Source: Pseudomonadota bacterium (GTDB lineage Bacteria; Myxococcota; Myxococcia; Myxococcales; Myxococcaceae). From it: DNA of 64,000 bases. Location: positions 1 through 64,000 of the forward strand of contig JAFAAN010000071.1 in NCBI GenBank assembly GCA_023426545.1. Reading direction: 5' to 3'. The stretch's first letter is position 1; the number at the start of each line of letters is the position of its first letter. Shown here piece by piece: positions 43,759 to 52,110 of this stretch. The translations under genes were made by a program, and so were the position numbers. The notes under the pieces are model-generated. The model did no database searches. It saw nothing but the letters and a program-made list of their open reading frames with translations, and was not told the DNA's origin.

Positions 43759-46062
43759 TCAGAGATTGAAGCCCACGTTGCCGACGGAGATGCTCGGGCC
43801 GAAGATGAAGGACCATTTGCTGGACGGCACGACCGGGTCCAGCGCGGGGTCGCCTCCCGTGCGCCGCCGGATGTCGCCGCGGAACTCGTAGGCCATCCAC
43901 GCCTGCGCGCCCACGGCGGCGCCGGGGCCAATGGGCACACGCAGGCCCAGGCCGAGGACCACCGCGAGCGTGGGCGGGAACTGGATGTCTCCCGACTGCG
44001 GAACGAGCCCCAGTCCCATCAAGCCCGCTTCGATGCCCAGCAGCCGCTCCTGGCCTTCGTTGTTCAACAAGGCCAGGCGCGACACGACGCCGAAGTTGAT
44101 GGCCAGCTGCCCGGTGGGCTCGGTGGCGCGGTAGAGGCCGGCGGGAATGGCGGCCGTCGTGTACAGCCGGAAGAGGCCGCCGGTGACGATGGCCGTCCAC
44201 TGCGCGGAGGGCAGGCCCGTGCGGTCCGTGGTGCTCAAGGCGTAGCGCGACTCGTCCGCCACGTGGGACACCTGCACGGTGATGCGGTCGTACTGCCCCA
44301 GGTTGCCCGGGACGGGGATGTCGCGCTGGTCTCCCTGCGGGCGCAGGAACATGCGCTGCTCGACGTTGCTCTCGCTCCGCGCCGAGCCGTCCGGCCGGGT
44401 GACGTTGATGCGGAGGACGACCTCCTGGTTGCCTTCCTCGGGCTTCAGCCGCTCCCGGTGCACGATGACGCGGCACGTGTTGCGCATCGCATAGGGAATC
44501 CGGTGGGGCCGGCTCGGCTCCAGCTGCTGGTCCTTGCCCTCCGCGTTCGCGCAGACGAACTCCACCAGGTTCTCGATGCGGGTGGGCACGCTCGCCTCGC
44601 GCACCACGCGCTGGAAGCGCTCGTCGACCAACACCAGGTCCGTGGTGGCCAGCTCCGCGGGCAGCGTGGGGAGCCGGTAGCCGAAGCGCAGCGCGACGAA
44701 CGCGCCGGGCGCGGCCTCGCCCTGGATGAGGGTGGCGGACTCGCGCGTCGTGACGCTGTAGGCACCCGGCAGCGGCTCCAGCACGAAGCGGCCCAGGCCC
44801 GCGTTGGAGGCCATGTGCACCTCCGCGGGCCGGTTGGTGGGGATGAAGTCGATGGAGCCATGCCCGGGGAGCACGAGGCTGGCGCGCGGGACGGGCAGGG
44901 GCAGGGTCTTCGCCGTCTCCGAGGCCACCACCGAGCCATCCTGCCGCGAGGTCAGCGCGGTGATGGTCACCTGCTGGTCGGACGTGCCGCCGGTGCGCAG
45001 CAGCACGTAGGTGCCCTCGGCCAGCTTCACCACGCGCTCCACGCGGACGCGGAGGCCGTTGACGGTCCACACCAGGGTGCGCGGGTCATGCGCGCAGACA
45101 GGGTCGAGCCGGACCACGAGCGCGGAGTTCTCCGCGCCGCGCAACACCGAGCCCTCTACGGCGGTGAGCGGGCAGGCGAGCACGGACAGCGTGGTGGTGA
45201 TGACCTGGTCCAGCGCGTCGCCGCGCGCGAAGAAGACGCGGGGCACCAGGCGCGCGCGCAGCGTGACGGTCGCGTCCACGCCCGGGACGTTGCGGACGGA
45301 GATGAAGCCCTCGTCGGGCTCGCAGCGCGCGATGCCGCAGTCGGCGGTCGCAATCGCCTCGGAGTGGCTGATAGGGACGCTGCCCGGGCCCTTGGACACG
45401 TCGATGCCGTTGGACAGCACCAGCGGCTCGGTGAGGATGGTCCGGCCGGGCCGGATGCGGAGCGACTCGGGGTCCAGCAGGTTGCCGTTGGCGTCGTACG
45501 TCTTCACTTCCGGGCCGGTGCGGCCGTACGGCGGAATCCAGTAGAGCGCCGTGTCCGTGGGGAGCCCCTGCGGCACGGGCACCGCGCAGTCCGCGAGCCC
45601 CCTCGGCTTGGACGGGGAAAGGCAGACGTCCTGGCCCTCCATGGTGGGGCGCTCCGGTTCGCCGCGCGGCTTGCCGGACCAGGCGACGCCCACGTTCAGG
45701 AGCCCCACGCCGCGCAGCTCCAGCCGGCCTTCGTCCGGATAGAACGAGGTGCCCGAGGCGTCGATGCGCGGGAGCGGGCCGGTGGCAATCACCGTGACCG
45801 TCTTTTCGCTCGTCGCGCACTGCGCGGGCGTATCCGCCACCTTGAGGTCCAGCGTCCGCGCGCTGTCATCCGGTCTGGCGGGCGGGTGCATGGAGCGCGC
45901 ATCCGGCCCCAGACTCCAGCCGTTGCGGATCGGACCGCAGATGACCCCTTGGGTCAGCACCTCGACCGGCCTGCCGCCCTCGGGCACTTGCACGACGGGA
46001 GCGGCGGCGGCGAGTCCCGCGGCCAGCAGCGAGGTGAGGACGACGAGGCGGGCAGGGCGCAT
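43759..46062 (-). CDS. Large exported protein with C-terminal barrel-like segment
   Basis: 767-residue exported protein with no recognised family. The ATG at 46062 is used; a GTG 3 nt upstream is the only alternative. A signal peptide (RPARLVVLTSLLAAGLAAAAP) is clear. The main body (about 25-560) is beta-rich with Ig-like character, for instance VKVADTPAQCATSEKTVTV and RVFFARGDALDQVITT, and has several cysteines suggesting disulfides. The final 200 residues form amphipathic strands (WTAIVTGGLFRLYTTA, QLAINFGVVSRLALL, PTLAVVLGLGLRVPIG, GAQAWMAYEFRGD) ending SVGNVGFNL, consistent with an outer-membrane barrel anchor. I infer a surface or periplasmic protein tethered to the outer membrane. It follows the FBP-domain gene on the same strand. 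Confidence 0.72.
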   Translation of the reverse strand: MRPARLVVLTSLLAAGLAAAAPVVQVPEGGRPVEVLTQGVICGPIRNGWSLGPDARSMHPPARPDDSARTLDLKVADTPAQCATSEKTVTVIATGPLPRIDASGTSFYPDEGRLELRGVGLLNVGVAWSGKPRGEPERPTMEGQDVCLSPSKPRGLADCAVPVPQGLPTDTALYWIPPYGRTGPEVKTYDANGNLLDPESLRIRPGRTILTEPLVLSNGIDVSKGPGSVPISHSEAIATADCGIARCEPDEGFISVRNVPGVDATVTLRARLVPRVFFARGDALDQVITTTLSVLACPLTAVEGSVLRGAENSALVVRLDPVCAHDPRTLVWTVNGLRVRVERVVKLAEGTYVLLRTGGTSDQQVTITALTSRQDGSVVASETAKTLPLPVPRASLVLPGHGSIDFIPTNRPAEVHMASNAGLGRFVLEPLPGAYSVTTRESATLIQGEAAPGAFVALRFGYRLPTLPAELATTDLVLVDERFQRVVREASVPTRIENLVEFVCANAEGKDQQLEPSRPHRIPYAMRNTCRVIVHRERLKPEEGNQEVVLRINVTRPDGSARSESNVEQRMFLRPQGDQRDIPVPGNLGQYDRITVQVSHVADESRYALSTTDRTGLPSAQWTAIVTGGLFRLYTTAAIPAGLYRATEPTGQLAINFGVVSRLALLNNEGQERLLGIEAGLMGLGLVPQSGDIQFPPTLAVVLGLGLRVPIGPGAAVGAQAWMAYEFRGDIRRRTGGDPALDPVVPSSKWSFIFGPSISVGNVGFNL

Positions 46063-46107
46063 CACTTCGCTAAAGAGCGAAGGATGCCTCCACCGTCAAG
46101 CCCGATT

Positions 46108-46131
46108 GCCCGCGGGTATCAGACCGCGGGC
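46108..46131 (-). terminator. Hairpin at the 3' end of the FBP-domain gene
   Basis: GCCCGCGG (46108-46115) and CCGCGGGC (46124-46131) form a perfect 8-bp stem with an 8-nt loop overlapping the stop codon region of the FBP gene on the minus strand. No T-run follows. Confidence 0.4.
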
Positions 46132-46589
46132 TGCGCCTCGATGCCCAAGGCCTCATGGGCGAACCGGAACATTCGCTCATTGAGCTTTCCAAGAAACTCA
46201 AGCGGGTGCCGGCCGGAGCGGTCCGCCGCGTCCTCCAGCTTCTCCTTGCACCGCAAGTCGGCGCAAAGGTTCACTCCCACGCGCCGCTTGTTGTCCACGG
46301 CGGTGGTGAGCAGGCACACCTCGTGGGCCGAGCCGTCGCTGTGGCACCACTCACACATGCGGGTGACGGGCTCGCCGCCCAGCGAGTCCCGGCGGAAGAT
46401 GATGCCAATGGGCTTGCGGCTGCCGGGCGCGGAGAAGACGAGGTACACGCGCGCGCCGGAGGTCTCCGTCCAGGCCAGGTAGTCGCGCACGAAGAGCGGG
46501 AAGGTGATGCCCGGCGGCATCTCGATGACGCGGCGGTCTCTCGGGCGGAAGGACTCGATGAGCGCCCGGTCGTTTTCGAATCGGAACAC
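46119..46589 (-). CDS. FBP-domain zinc-finger protein
   Basis: 156-residue protein matching the FBP (fibronectin-binding protein C-terminal treble-clef) family, related to elongation-factor-G-binding proteins. The zinc site is C79-x2-C82 (MCEWCH) and C109-x4-C114 (LCADLRC). The preceding FPLFVRDYLAW and GIIFRRDSLGG are family-typical. In Gram-positive relatives the domain binds EF-G and rescues it from fusidic acid; the role here is not known. The GTG at 46589 is chosen because AAGGAG sits 5 nt upstream; a longer frame to 46940 would overlap the monooxygenase gene. It is divergent from that gene. Confidence 0.87.
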   Translation of the reverse strand: MFRFENDRALIESFRPRDRRVIEMPPGITFPLFVRDYLAWTETSGARVYLVFSAPGSRKPIGIIFRRDSLGGEPVTRMCEWCHSDGSAHEVCLLTTAVDNKRRVGVNLCADLRCKEKLEDAADRSGRHPLEFLGKLNERMFRFAHEALGIEAQPAV

Positions 46590-46782
46590 GGCTGCTCCTT
46601 GGCGAAACCCTGCCCCTAACAGCCGGTCAGGTCCGATTCCACCGGAACTCACCCGCGAGGCAGGTGCCCGCCTGGGGCCGCGGGGGGCCTCCCGCGAGGC
46701 GAGCGGGTGCGGCACGATTGCGCGGAGGGCGGGACACGGACGCCCAGGGTCCATGTTGAAACCGAGGCGAGGGAGTGTGCCC

Positions 46783-48270
46783 ATGTCACGTCCGCAGCGC
46801 TGTCCCCATATCCGTATCGCCATCGTGGGCAGTGGCTTCGCGGGCCTGGGGATGGCCATCCGTCTCAAGCAGGAGGGCATCGAGGACTTCCTCGTCTTCG
46901 AGCGCGCGGCGTCGCTGGGCGGCGTCTGGCGCGACAACACCTATCCGGGGTGCGCGTGCGACGTCCCGTCCCATCTCTACTCGTTCTCGTTCGCGCCCAA
47001 TTCCCAGTGGTCTCGCGCGTACTCACCCCAGCCGGAGATTCACGCCTACCTGCGCGCATGCGCCGACCGCTTCGGCCTGTCGCCGCACCTGCGCTTCGGG
47101 CACGCGCTCACCGAGGCGGCCTGGGACGAGCGCGCACAGTGCTGGCGCCTGGAGACGTCCGCGGGACGCTACACCGCGGACCTGCTCGTCTCCGCCGTGG
47201 GCGGGCTGAGCGAGCCCGCGGTTCCCAGCCTGCCCGGCCTGGCATCGTTCCAGGGCAAGGTGATGCACTCGGCGCGGTGGGACGGCGGGTACTCGCTGGC
47301 CGGGAAGCGGGTGGCCGTCATCGGTACCGGGGCCTCCGCCGTCCAGTTCGTCCCCCGCATCCAGCCCCAGGTGGAGCGGCTGCTCCTCTTCCAGCGCACG
47401 CCGCCGTGGGTGCTGCCGCGCGAGGACCACGACATTGGCGCCCGGGCCCGGTGGCTCTTCCAGCGGGTACCAGGGGCCCGCCGGCTCCTGCGCTGGGGCC
47501 TCTATCTGATACGGGAGGTCTCGGTCCTCGGGTTCTTGAACCCGTGGCTGCTGCGGCTCGTCCAGCGGCGGGCGCTGAGACACCTGCGGCGCTCCGTGGC
47601 GGACCCTGTCCTGCGCGAGAAGCTCACGCCCCGGTACGTCATGGGGTGCAAGCGCATCCTCGTTTCCGATGACTACCTTCCCGCCCTCACGCGGGAGAAC
47701 GTGGACGTCATCACCTCGGGGATTCGGGAGGTGCGCGAGCGCTCCCTCGTCACCCAGGAGGGCCACGTGCATCCGGTGGACGCCATCATCCTCGGCACGG
47801 GGTTCCGCGTGACGGACATGCCCATCGCTCATCACATCCGGGGGCGCGGGGGGCGCACGCTCGCCCAGGTGTGGGATGGCACCATGAAGGCGCACCTGGG
47901 GACCTCGGTGAGCGGCTTTCCCAACCTCTTCATGCTCCTGGGGCCGAACACCGGGCTGGGACACACATCTGTCATCCTGATGATGGAGAGCCAGATGGAG
48001 CACGTGCTGGGCGCGCTTCGTTACGTGGAGGGGCGGGGGCTGGCCGCGGTGGAGCCCTCGGGCGAGGCGCAGGCGCGGTTCGTCCGGCAGCTCGACACCC
48101 GGATGGCGGGGACCGTGTGGGCGACCGGGGGCTGCAAGAGCTGGTACCAGGACGCCACCGGCCGGAACTCCACCCTGTGGCCGGGGTCCACGCTGTCGTT
48201 CCGCCGGCGCGTGGCGCATTTCGAGCCTTCCGAATACGTGGCCATTCCCCGCCGGTCCGGGCCGGAGTAG
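46783..48270 (+). CDS. Flavin-containing Baeyer-Villiger-type monooxygenase
   Basis: 495-residue FAD/NADPH monooxygenase. Two dinucleotide-binding sites are visible: AIVGSGFAGLG (16-21 core) for FAD and VAVIGTGASAVQFVP for NADPH. Between them lies FQGKVMHSARWDGG, the BVMO fingerprint FxGxxxHxxxW. VWRDNTYPGCACDVPSHLYSFSF is typical of the cyclohexanone-monooxygenase-like group. Such enzymes insert oxygen next to a ketone or oxidise soft heteroatoms; the substrate cannot be predicted. The ATG at 46783 has GAGGGAG upstream; in-frame sequence before it overlaps the divergent FBP gene. Next on the same strand is rsgA, 219 bp away, probably unrelated. Confidence 0.92.
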   Translation: MSRPQRCPHIRIAIVGSGFAGLGMAIRLKQEGIEDFLVFERAASLGGVWRDNTYPGCACDVPSHLYSFSFAPNSQWSRAYSPQPEIHAYLRACADRFGLSPHLRFGHALTEAAWDERAQCWRLETSAGRYTADLLVSAVGGLSEPAVPSLPGLASFQGKVMHSARWDGGYSLAGKRVAVIGTGASAVQFVPRIQPQVERLLLFQRTPPWVLPREDHDIGARARWLFQRVPGARRLLRWGLYLIREVSVLGFLNPWLLRLVQRRALRHLRRSVADPVLREKLTPRYVMGCKRILVSDDYLPALTRENVDVITSGIREVRERSLVTQEGHVHPVDAIILGTGFRVTDMPIAHHIRGRGGRTLAQVWDGTMKAHLGTSVSGFPNLFMLLGPNTGLGHTSVILMMESQMEHVLGALRYVEGRGLAAVEPSGEAQARFVRQLDTRMAGTVWATGGCKSWYQDATGRNSTLWPGSTLSFRRRVAHFEPSEYVAIPRRSGPE

Positions 48271-48489
48271 ACATGCCGAATCGGACGGTGATGGGCACCG
48301 CCCCCCTTCTTCTGGAGGCTTTGTGAACACGCCCCTTGTGCTTGCCGCAGTGGAACTCCTGTTCGCCTCGGGGGCGCAGGCCGCCTAAGCCGGCCACGAA
48401 GGTCCCGCACAGCGTGGTCCCGCTCCCCTCGAGGTGCCCTGAAGAGCCAGGTGCGCCACAGGCACCGCTGTGTCCGGAGTCCTTCAATC

Positions 48490-49578
48490 ATGTCGCTCGA
48501 ATCCCTCGGCTGGGGTCCAGCCTTCATCGACGCATTCACCTCCCTCGCCTCACAGTCCACGTCGCCCCTCGTGCCTGGCCGTGTCGTGCGCCAGCAGCGG
48601 GGCCTGCTCACCGTCCAGACGCAGTCGCGCGTCCTGCTCGCGCGGACCGCCGGGCGGCTCCTCCATCAGGCGCCCGGGGCTGAAGCCCTGCCTGCCATCG
48701 GAGACTGGGTGGCGCTCCAGCTCCCCGAAGGCGAGGGGGAGGCGCTCATCCACGCGGTGCTGCCGCGCACCAGCGTGCTCACCCGGCGCGAGGCCGGCGG
48801 TGAGCACGAGGGCCAGCTCATCGCCGCCAACCTCGACATTGTGTTCCTCGTCGCCGGGCTGGATGGCAACTTCAACCCTCGCCGCATCGAGCGGGCGCTC
48901 ACCCTGGCGTGGAGCAGCGGCGCCTCCCCCGTGGTGGTGCTCACCAAGGCGGACCTCCATCCGGACGCGGCCGCGCTCGTCGCCGAGGTGGAAGACCTGG
49001 CCCCGGGCGTCCCGGTGCTCGCGCTGAGCGCCTGGACGGGAGAGGGCATCGCCGCGCTGGATGCGTCCCTCCCCGCCGGGAAGACGGGGGCGCTGGTCGG
49101 CTCCTCCGGCGTGGGCAAGTCCACGCTGGTCAACCGGCTCCTGGGCGAGGCGCGGCTGGAGACCCAGGCCGTGCGCGCCGAGGACAGCAAGGGGCGCCAC
49201 ACCACCACGCACCGCGAGCTGTTCGTGCTCCCTGGCGGCGGGCTGCTCATCGACGGGCCCGGCATGCGCGAGCTGGGGCTGTGGGGCGACGAGGATGAGG
49301 GCCTCCTCCAGGCGTTCTCGGACATCCTCGAACTCGCGGAGGGCTGCCGCTTCTCGGACTGCCAGCACCAGCGGGAGCCGGGATGCGCGGTGAGGGAGGC
49401 GGCCGCCACCGGTGCGCTTTCGAAGGCGCGGCTCGCCAGCTACGAGCGGCTGCGGCGCGAGCAGGCGTACCAGGTCCGTCAGTCGAGCGCGTCGGGGGAG
49501 CGGGAGCACCGGCGTCACGTGCGGAGCCGGACGTTGATGGCCTGGGAGGCCATGCGCTCCAAGCGCCGGCGCGACTGA
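48490..49578 (+). CDS. rsgA: Ribosome small-subunit-dependent GTPase A
   Basis: 362-residue circularly permuted GTPase that matures the 30S subunit. An N-terminal OB-like domain (about 28-110) precedes the G domain with permuted motif order: TKAD (G4), SAWTGEG (G5), GSSGVGKSTLVNRLLG (G1), DSKGRHTTTHRE (G2) and DGPGMRELGL (G3). The C-terminal zinc region is CRFSDCQHQREPGC. The tail is rich in Arg/Lys (EREHRRHVRSRT...SKRRRD). The ATG at 48490 is used; a GTG at 48451 in frame has no better signal. A strong hairpin at 49624 follows the gene. Confidence 0.95.
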   Translation: MSLESLGWGPAFIDAFTSLASQSTSPLVPGRVVRQQRGLLTVQTQSRVLLARTAGRLLHQAPGAEALPAIGDWVALQLPEGEGEALIHAVLPRTSVLTRREAGGEHEGQLIAANLDIVFLVAGLDGNFNPRRIERALTLAWSSGASPVVVLTKADLHPDAAALVAEVEDLAPGVPVLALSAWTGEGIAALDASLPAGKTGALVGSSGVGKSTLVNRLLGEARLETQAVRAEDSKGRHTTTHRELFVLPGGGLLIDGPGMRELGLWGDEDEGLLQAFSDILELAEGCRFSDCQHQREPGCAVREAAATGALSKARLASYERLRREQAYQVRQSSASGEREHRRHVRSRTLMAWEAMRSKRRRD

Positions 49579-49623
49579 GGTCCGAGCGAGGCGGGTGGCG
49601 GCTGGATTGACCGCCTCTCGACT

Positions 49624-49650
49624 GCCCGGCCGCGGACCTCGCGGCCGGGC
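49624..49650 (+). terminator. Hairpin after rsgA
   Basis: GCCCGGCCGCG (49624-49634) and CGCGGCCGGGC (49640-49650) form a perfect 11-bp stem with a 5-nt loop, 45 bp past the rsgA stop. There is no T-run. Confidence 0.6.
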
Positions 49651-49675
49651 ACCCTCTGCGCTCGAGGGGCGTGCC

Positions 49676-49692
49676 TATACTCCGCGCCCATC
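49676..49692 (+). promoter_or_regulatory. Candidate -10 box for the TAXI-protein gene
   Basis: TATACT at 49676-49681 matches a strong -10 hexamer and lies 11 nt before the ATG at 49693, immediately after the rsgA hairpin. There is no Shine-Dalgarno between them, implying a leaderless or nearly leaderless mRNA. Confidence 0.4.
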
Positions 49693-51060
49693 ATGAAGAA
49701 GGACTCGCTCAAGGCCTATCTGCGCCGCACGTTCCGGTGGGACCTCTGGATGATGCTGGGCCCCGCGGTCGTCATCGTCAGCATCGCGTTCGCCGTCACG
49801 TTCTACTTCGTCAAGCCCGCGCCGCCGAAGACGCTCGTCATCGCCGCGGCCGGGGATGAAGGCGGCTTCCGGTACTTCGCGCGCAAGTATCAGGAGTACC
49901 TCGCCAGGCACGGCATCGCGGTGGAGATCCGCTCGACGGAGGGGTCGCTCACCAGCATCAAGCTGCTGGAGGACGAGCGCTCCGGGGTGGACGTCGCCTT
50001 CGTGCAGAGCGGGACGTCCGATGCCTCGGTGGCGCCTCGCATCGTGTCGCTGGGGAGCCTGTCCTATGTCCCCTTGTGGGTCTTCTACCGGGGCGCGCCC
50101 ATCAGGGACCTGAACGCGCTCCAAGGCAAGCGCATCGTCGTGGGGCCCGAGGCGAGCGGGACGCGGGCCCTGTCCCTGAAGCTGTTGCAGGCCAATGGCG
50201 TGGGCGCCGCGCCCACGGAGCTGCTGGAGCTGGGGCGCGACGAGGGCATCGAGCTGCTCAAGCAGGGCAAGGTCGACGCCGTCTTCATCGTGTCCCCGGC
50301 GGAGTCGCCGCCCATCCAGCGGCTGGCGGCGGTGCCGGACGTGCAGATCCTCAGCTTCTCGCGAGCGGAGGCCTACGCCCGCCGCTTCCCCTTCCTGTCC
50401 CGGCAGGTGCTGCCGCGCGGCGTCTTCGACCTGGGGAAGGACGTGCCGGAACATGACGTGGTGCTGCTGTCGCCCACCGCGAACCTGGTGGCGACGGACT
50501 CGCTCCACCCGGCGCTGGCGTACCTGCTGATGCGCGCCGCCAGTGAGGTCCATGGCAAGGCGGGGATTCTGGACCGCACGGCCGAGTTCCCGGCGGCGCT
50601 GGAGGCGGGCTTTCCGCTCAGCAGCGAGGCGCGCCGCTACTACGAATCCGGCGTGCCATTCCTCCAGCGGTACCTGCCGTTCTGGGCGGCCAACCTGGTG
50701 GACCGGCTGTGGGTGATGCTGGTGCCCTTCATCGCCGTCCTGGTGCCCCTGGGGCGCGTGGCGCCGGCGCTGTACCAGTGGCGGGTGCGCTCGCGCATCT
50801 TCCGTTGGTACGCGCGGCTGAAGGAAATCGAGCTCCAACTGGAGGAGAGCCCGGGACGGGAGATGCTGGACGACATGCTGCAGCGGCTGGACGAAGCGGA
50901 GCGCGAGGTGAACCGCATCCCCATGCCCCTGGCCTACGCGGAGAACCTCTACTTCTTCCGGGAGCACGTCGACGTGGTCCGCCGTCGGCTGGTCCGGCGC
51001 ATCTCCGACTCCACCGGGCCTGTCCCCGCGCCGCTCCCGGACACGGAGCGGACCGCGTAG
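49693..51060 (+). CDS. Membrane-anchored TAXI-type solute-binding protein
   Basis: 455-residue protein. One N-terminal helix (WDLWMMLGPAVVIVSIAFAVTFYFV) anchors a TAXI (TRAP-associated extracytoplasmic immunogenic) domain starting at TLVIAAAGDEGGFRYFARKYQEYL. Typical features are SGVDVAFVQSG, LGSLSYVPLWVFYRGA and GKRIVVGPEASGTRALSLKLL. Unlike classical TAXI proteins it has a second helix (about 338-358, LVDRLWVMLVPFIAVLVPLGRV) and a cytoplasmic tail of about 95 residues with coiled-coil character (LKEIELQLEESPGREMLDDM). No TRAP permease genes are nearby. It may therefore be a sensor or an orphan binding protein rather than a transporter part (inference). Confidence 0.85.
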   Translation: MKKDSLKAYLRRTFRWDLWMMLGPAVVIVSIAFAVTFYFVKPAPPKTLVIAAAGDEGGFRYFARKYQEYLARHGIAVEIRSTEGSLTSIKLLEDERSGVDVAFVQSGTSDASVAPRIVSLGSLSYVPLWVFYRGAPIRDLNALQGKRIVVGPEASGTRALSLKLLQANGVGAAPTELLELGRDEGIELLKQGKVDAVFIVSPAESPPIQRLAAVPDVQILSFSRAEAYARRFPFLSRQVLPRGVFDLGKDVPEHDVVLLSPTANLVATDSLHPALAYLLMRAASEVHGKAGILDRTAEFPAALEAGFPLSSEARRYYESGVPFLQRYLPFWAANLVDRLWVMLVPFIAVLVPLGRVAPALYQWRVRSRIFRWYARLKEIELQLEESPGREMLDDMLQRLDEAEREVNRIPMPLAYAENLYFFREHVDVVRRRLVRRISDSTGPVPAPLPDTERTA

Positions 51061-51434
51061 TCACGCGGGCCACGCGGCGCCCGGTCCACCCCGGCGCAGT
51101 GGGCCAGCGCGTGGAAGAGGACGTGCTGGTCGGTCCACACGCGCCGGCCAGGGACGTCCGGCGGCGCCTGCACCGGCTCGAAGGTCAACTCCCGCGCGGT
51201 GGCCGCAGTGACGAGGCTGGCCGGGGCGAGCCGGTAGGCCCATACGCATCGTGAATGTGCGTGACTGTGGGCAGGCGCGAGCCCCGGCGGCTCGGAGAAA
51301 AAATGCAGGGCCCACTCAAGGTTTTCGGCGCCGTGCGTTTTGAATTTCGAAGTGGGGGATGGGGAGGGAGCAAGCCCGGGGGGGCTGTTGCTTCCAGAGG
51401 TGGAGGGCGCCCCGTAGTCGGGGAGCGCAGTCAT

Positions 51435-51473
51435 TGGGAGCACGTCGAGGGGGCGTGCTCCCAGTGTTTTTTT
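51435..51473 (+). terminator. Intrinsic terminator, first of two related hairpins
   Basis: TGGGAGCACG (51435-51444) and CGTGCTCCCA (51454-51463) form a perfect 10-bp stem with a 9-nt TCGAGGGGG loop, followed by GTG and seven T's. It fits a plus-strand terminator of the TAXI gene. Confidence 0.8.
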
Positions 51474-51502
51474 CGAGAGCTCTCGTCAGAGTGGCTCACG
51501 CG

Positions 51503-51544
51503 GCGGGGAGTGCGTCGGGGGGCGCGCTCCCCGCTGTGTTTTTT
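51503..51544 (+). terminator. Intrinsic terminator, second of two related hairpins
   Basis: GCGGGGAGTGCG (51503-51514) pairs with CGCGCTCCCCGC (51523-51534) with one G-T pair; the loop TCGGGGGG resembles that of the hairpin 68 bp upstream. GTG plus six T's follow. The shared loop and tail suggest duplication of one element. Confidence 0.8.
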
Positions 51545-51596
51545 CGGGGAGCGGCGCGCAGGGCAGGGGCCCCGGGCGCCGGCCCGACGCGGGTGG

Positions 51597-52097
51597 CTAC
51601 TCGGCGTTGGACGAGGGGAGCACCTTGATGGGCTGCCCGTCGTCGCCCGTCACCACGGTGCCCAGGGTCTTCTGCTGCTCGGCCGTGGGCGTACCAATGG
51701 TGAAGCTGGACACCTTCGACAGGTGCGTGCCCCGGAAGATGCCCGTGACGGTGACCACCAACAGTGACTGACCCTCACCCGGGGTGAAGCTGACGTCGAG
51801 CTCGGACACGGTGTCCTGGACGAAGCTGGCGCCCGCCACCGGGGTGGCCGCGCTCTTCACCTTCAGCCCGTCCACGCCGGAGATGCTGACCTGGACGTCG
51901 GTCGCCGGCGCGTCGAAGCGCAGGGTGACGCGGGCCTGGTCCTCACCGACCCGCGCGTCCACCTTCACGGGGGCGGCGGTCTTCTGGGTGTCGGCGCTGT
52001 CGGTGGGCGTGGCGTTGGACTTCGACTGGGAGGTGCAGGCCACGGGCGCCGTGAGCGCGAGGAGGCCGGACAGGGCTGCGATTGCCTTGATGTTCAT
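51597..52097 (-). CDS. Small lipoprotein downstream of metalloprotease
   Basis: 166-residue lipoprotein. The ATG at 52097 has GGAG 6 nt upstream and gives the signal NIKAIAALSGLLALTAPVA-C21. After a Ser/Thr-rich linker the mature part is a beta-rich domain (VKVDARVGEDQARVTLRF, then DVQVSISGVDGL; LLVVTVTGIFRGTHLSKVSSFTIG), Ig-like in pattern with no cysteines. No family is recognised. It begins 13 bp after the metalloprotease stop, so the two are an operon and may act together at the cell envelope (inference). Confidence 0.8.
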   Translation of the reverse strand: MNIKAIAALSGLLALTAPVACTSQSKSNATPTDSADTQKTAAPVKVDARVGEDQARVTLRFDAPATDVQVSISGVDGLKVKSAATPVAGASFVQDTVSELDVSFTPGEGQSLLVVTVTGIFRGTHLSKVSSFTIGTPTAEQQKTLGTVVTGDDGQPIKVLPSSNAE

Positions 52098-52110
52098 GTG
52101 CGCTCCGGAA

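Larger units (their letters stand above)
51061..51596. other. 536-bp region with a tandem hairpin array
   Basis: Lies between the TAXI gene and the small lipoprotein gene (convergent). Bases 51361-51544 contain a series of G-rich hairpins, two of them followed by T-runs. A minus-strand open frame covers 51061-51443 but lacks a start signal or domain and is not called, though 51070-51250 has protein-like codon composition and might be a gene remnant. Confidence 0.6.

Noticed and set aside
50949..51443. Minus-strand open frame overlapping the TAXI gene end
   Set aside because: Part of it (51070-51250) looks protein-like, but there is no start signal, no family match, and its ends overlap the TAXI gene and the terminator hairpins.
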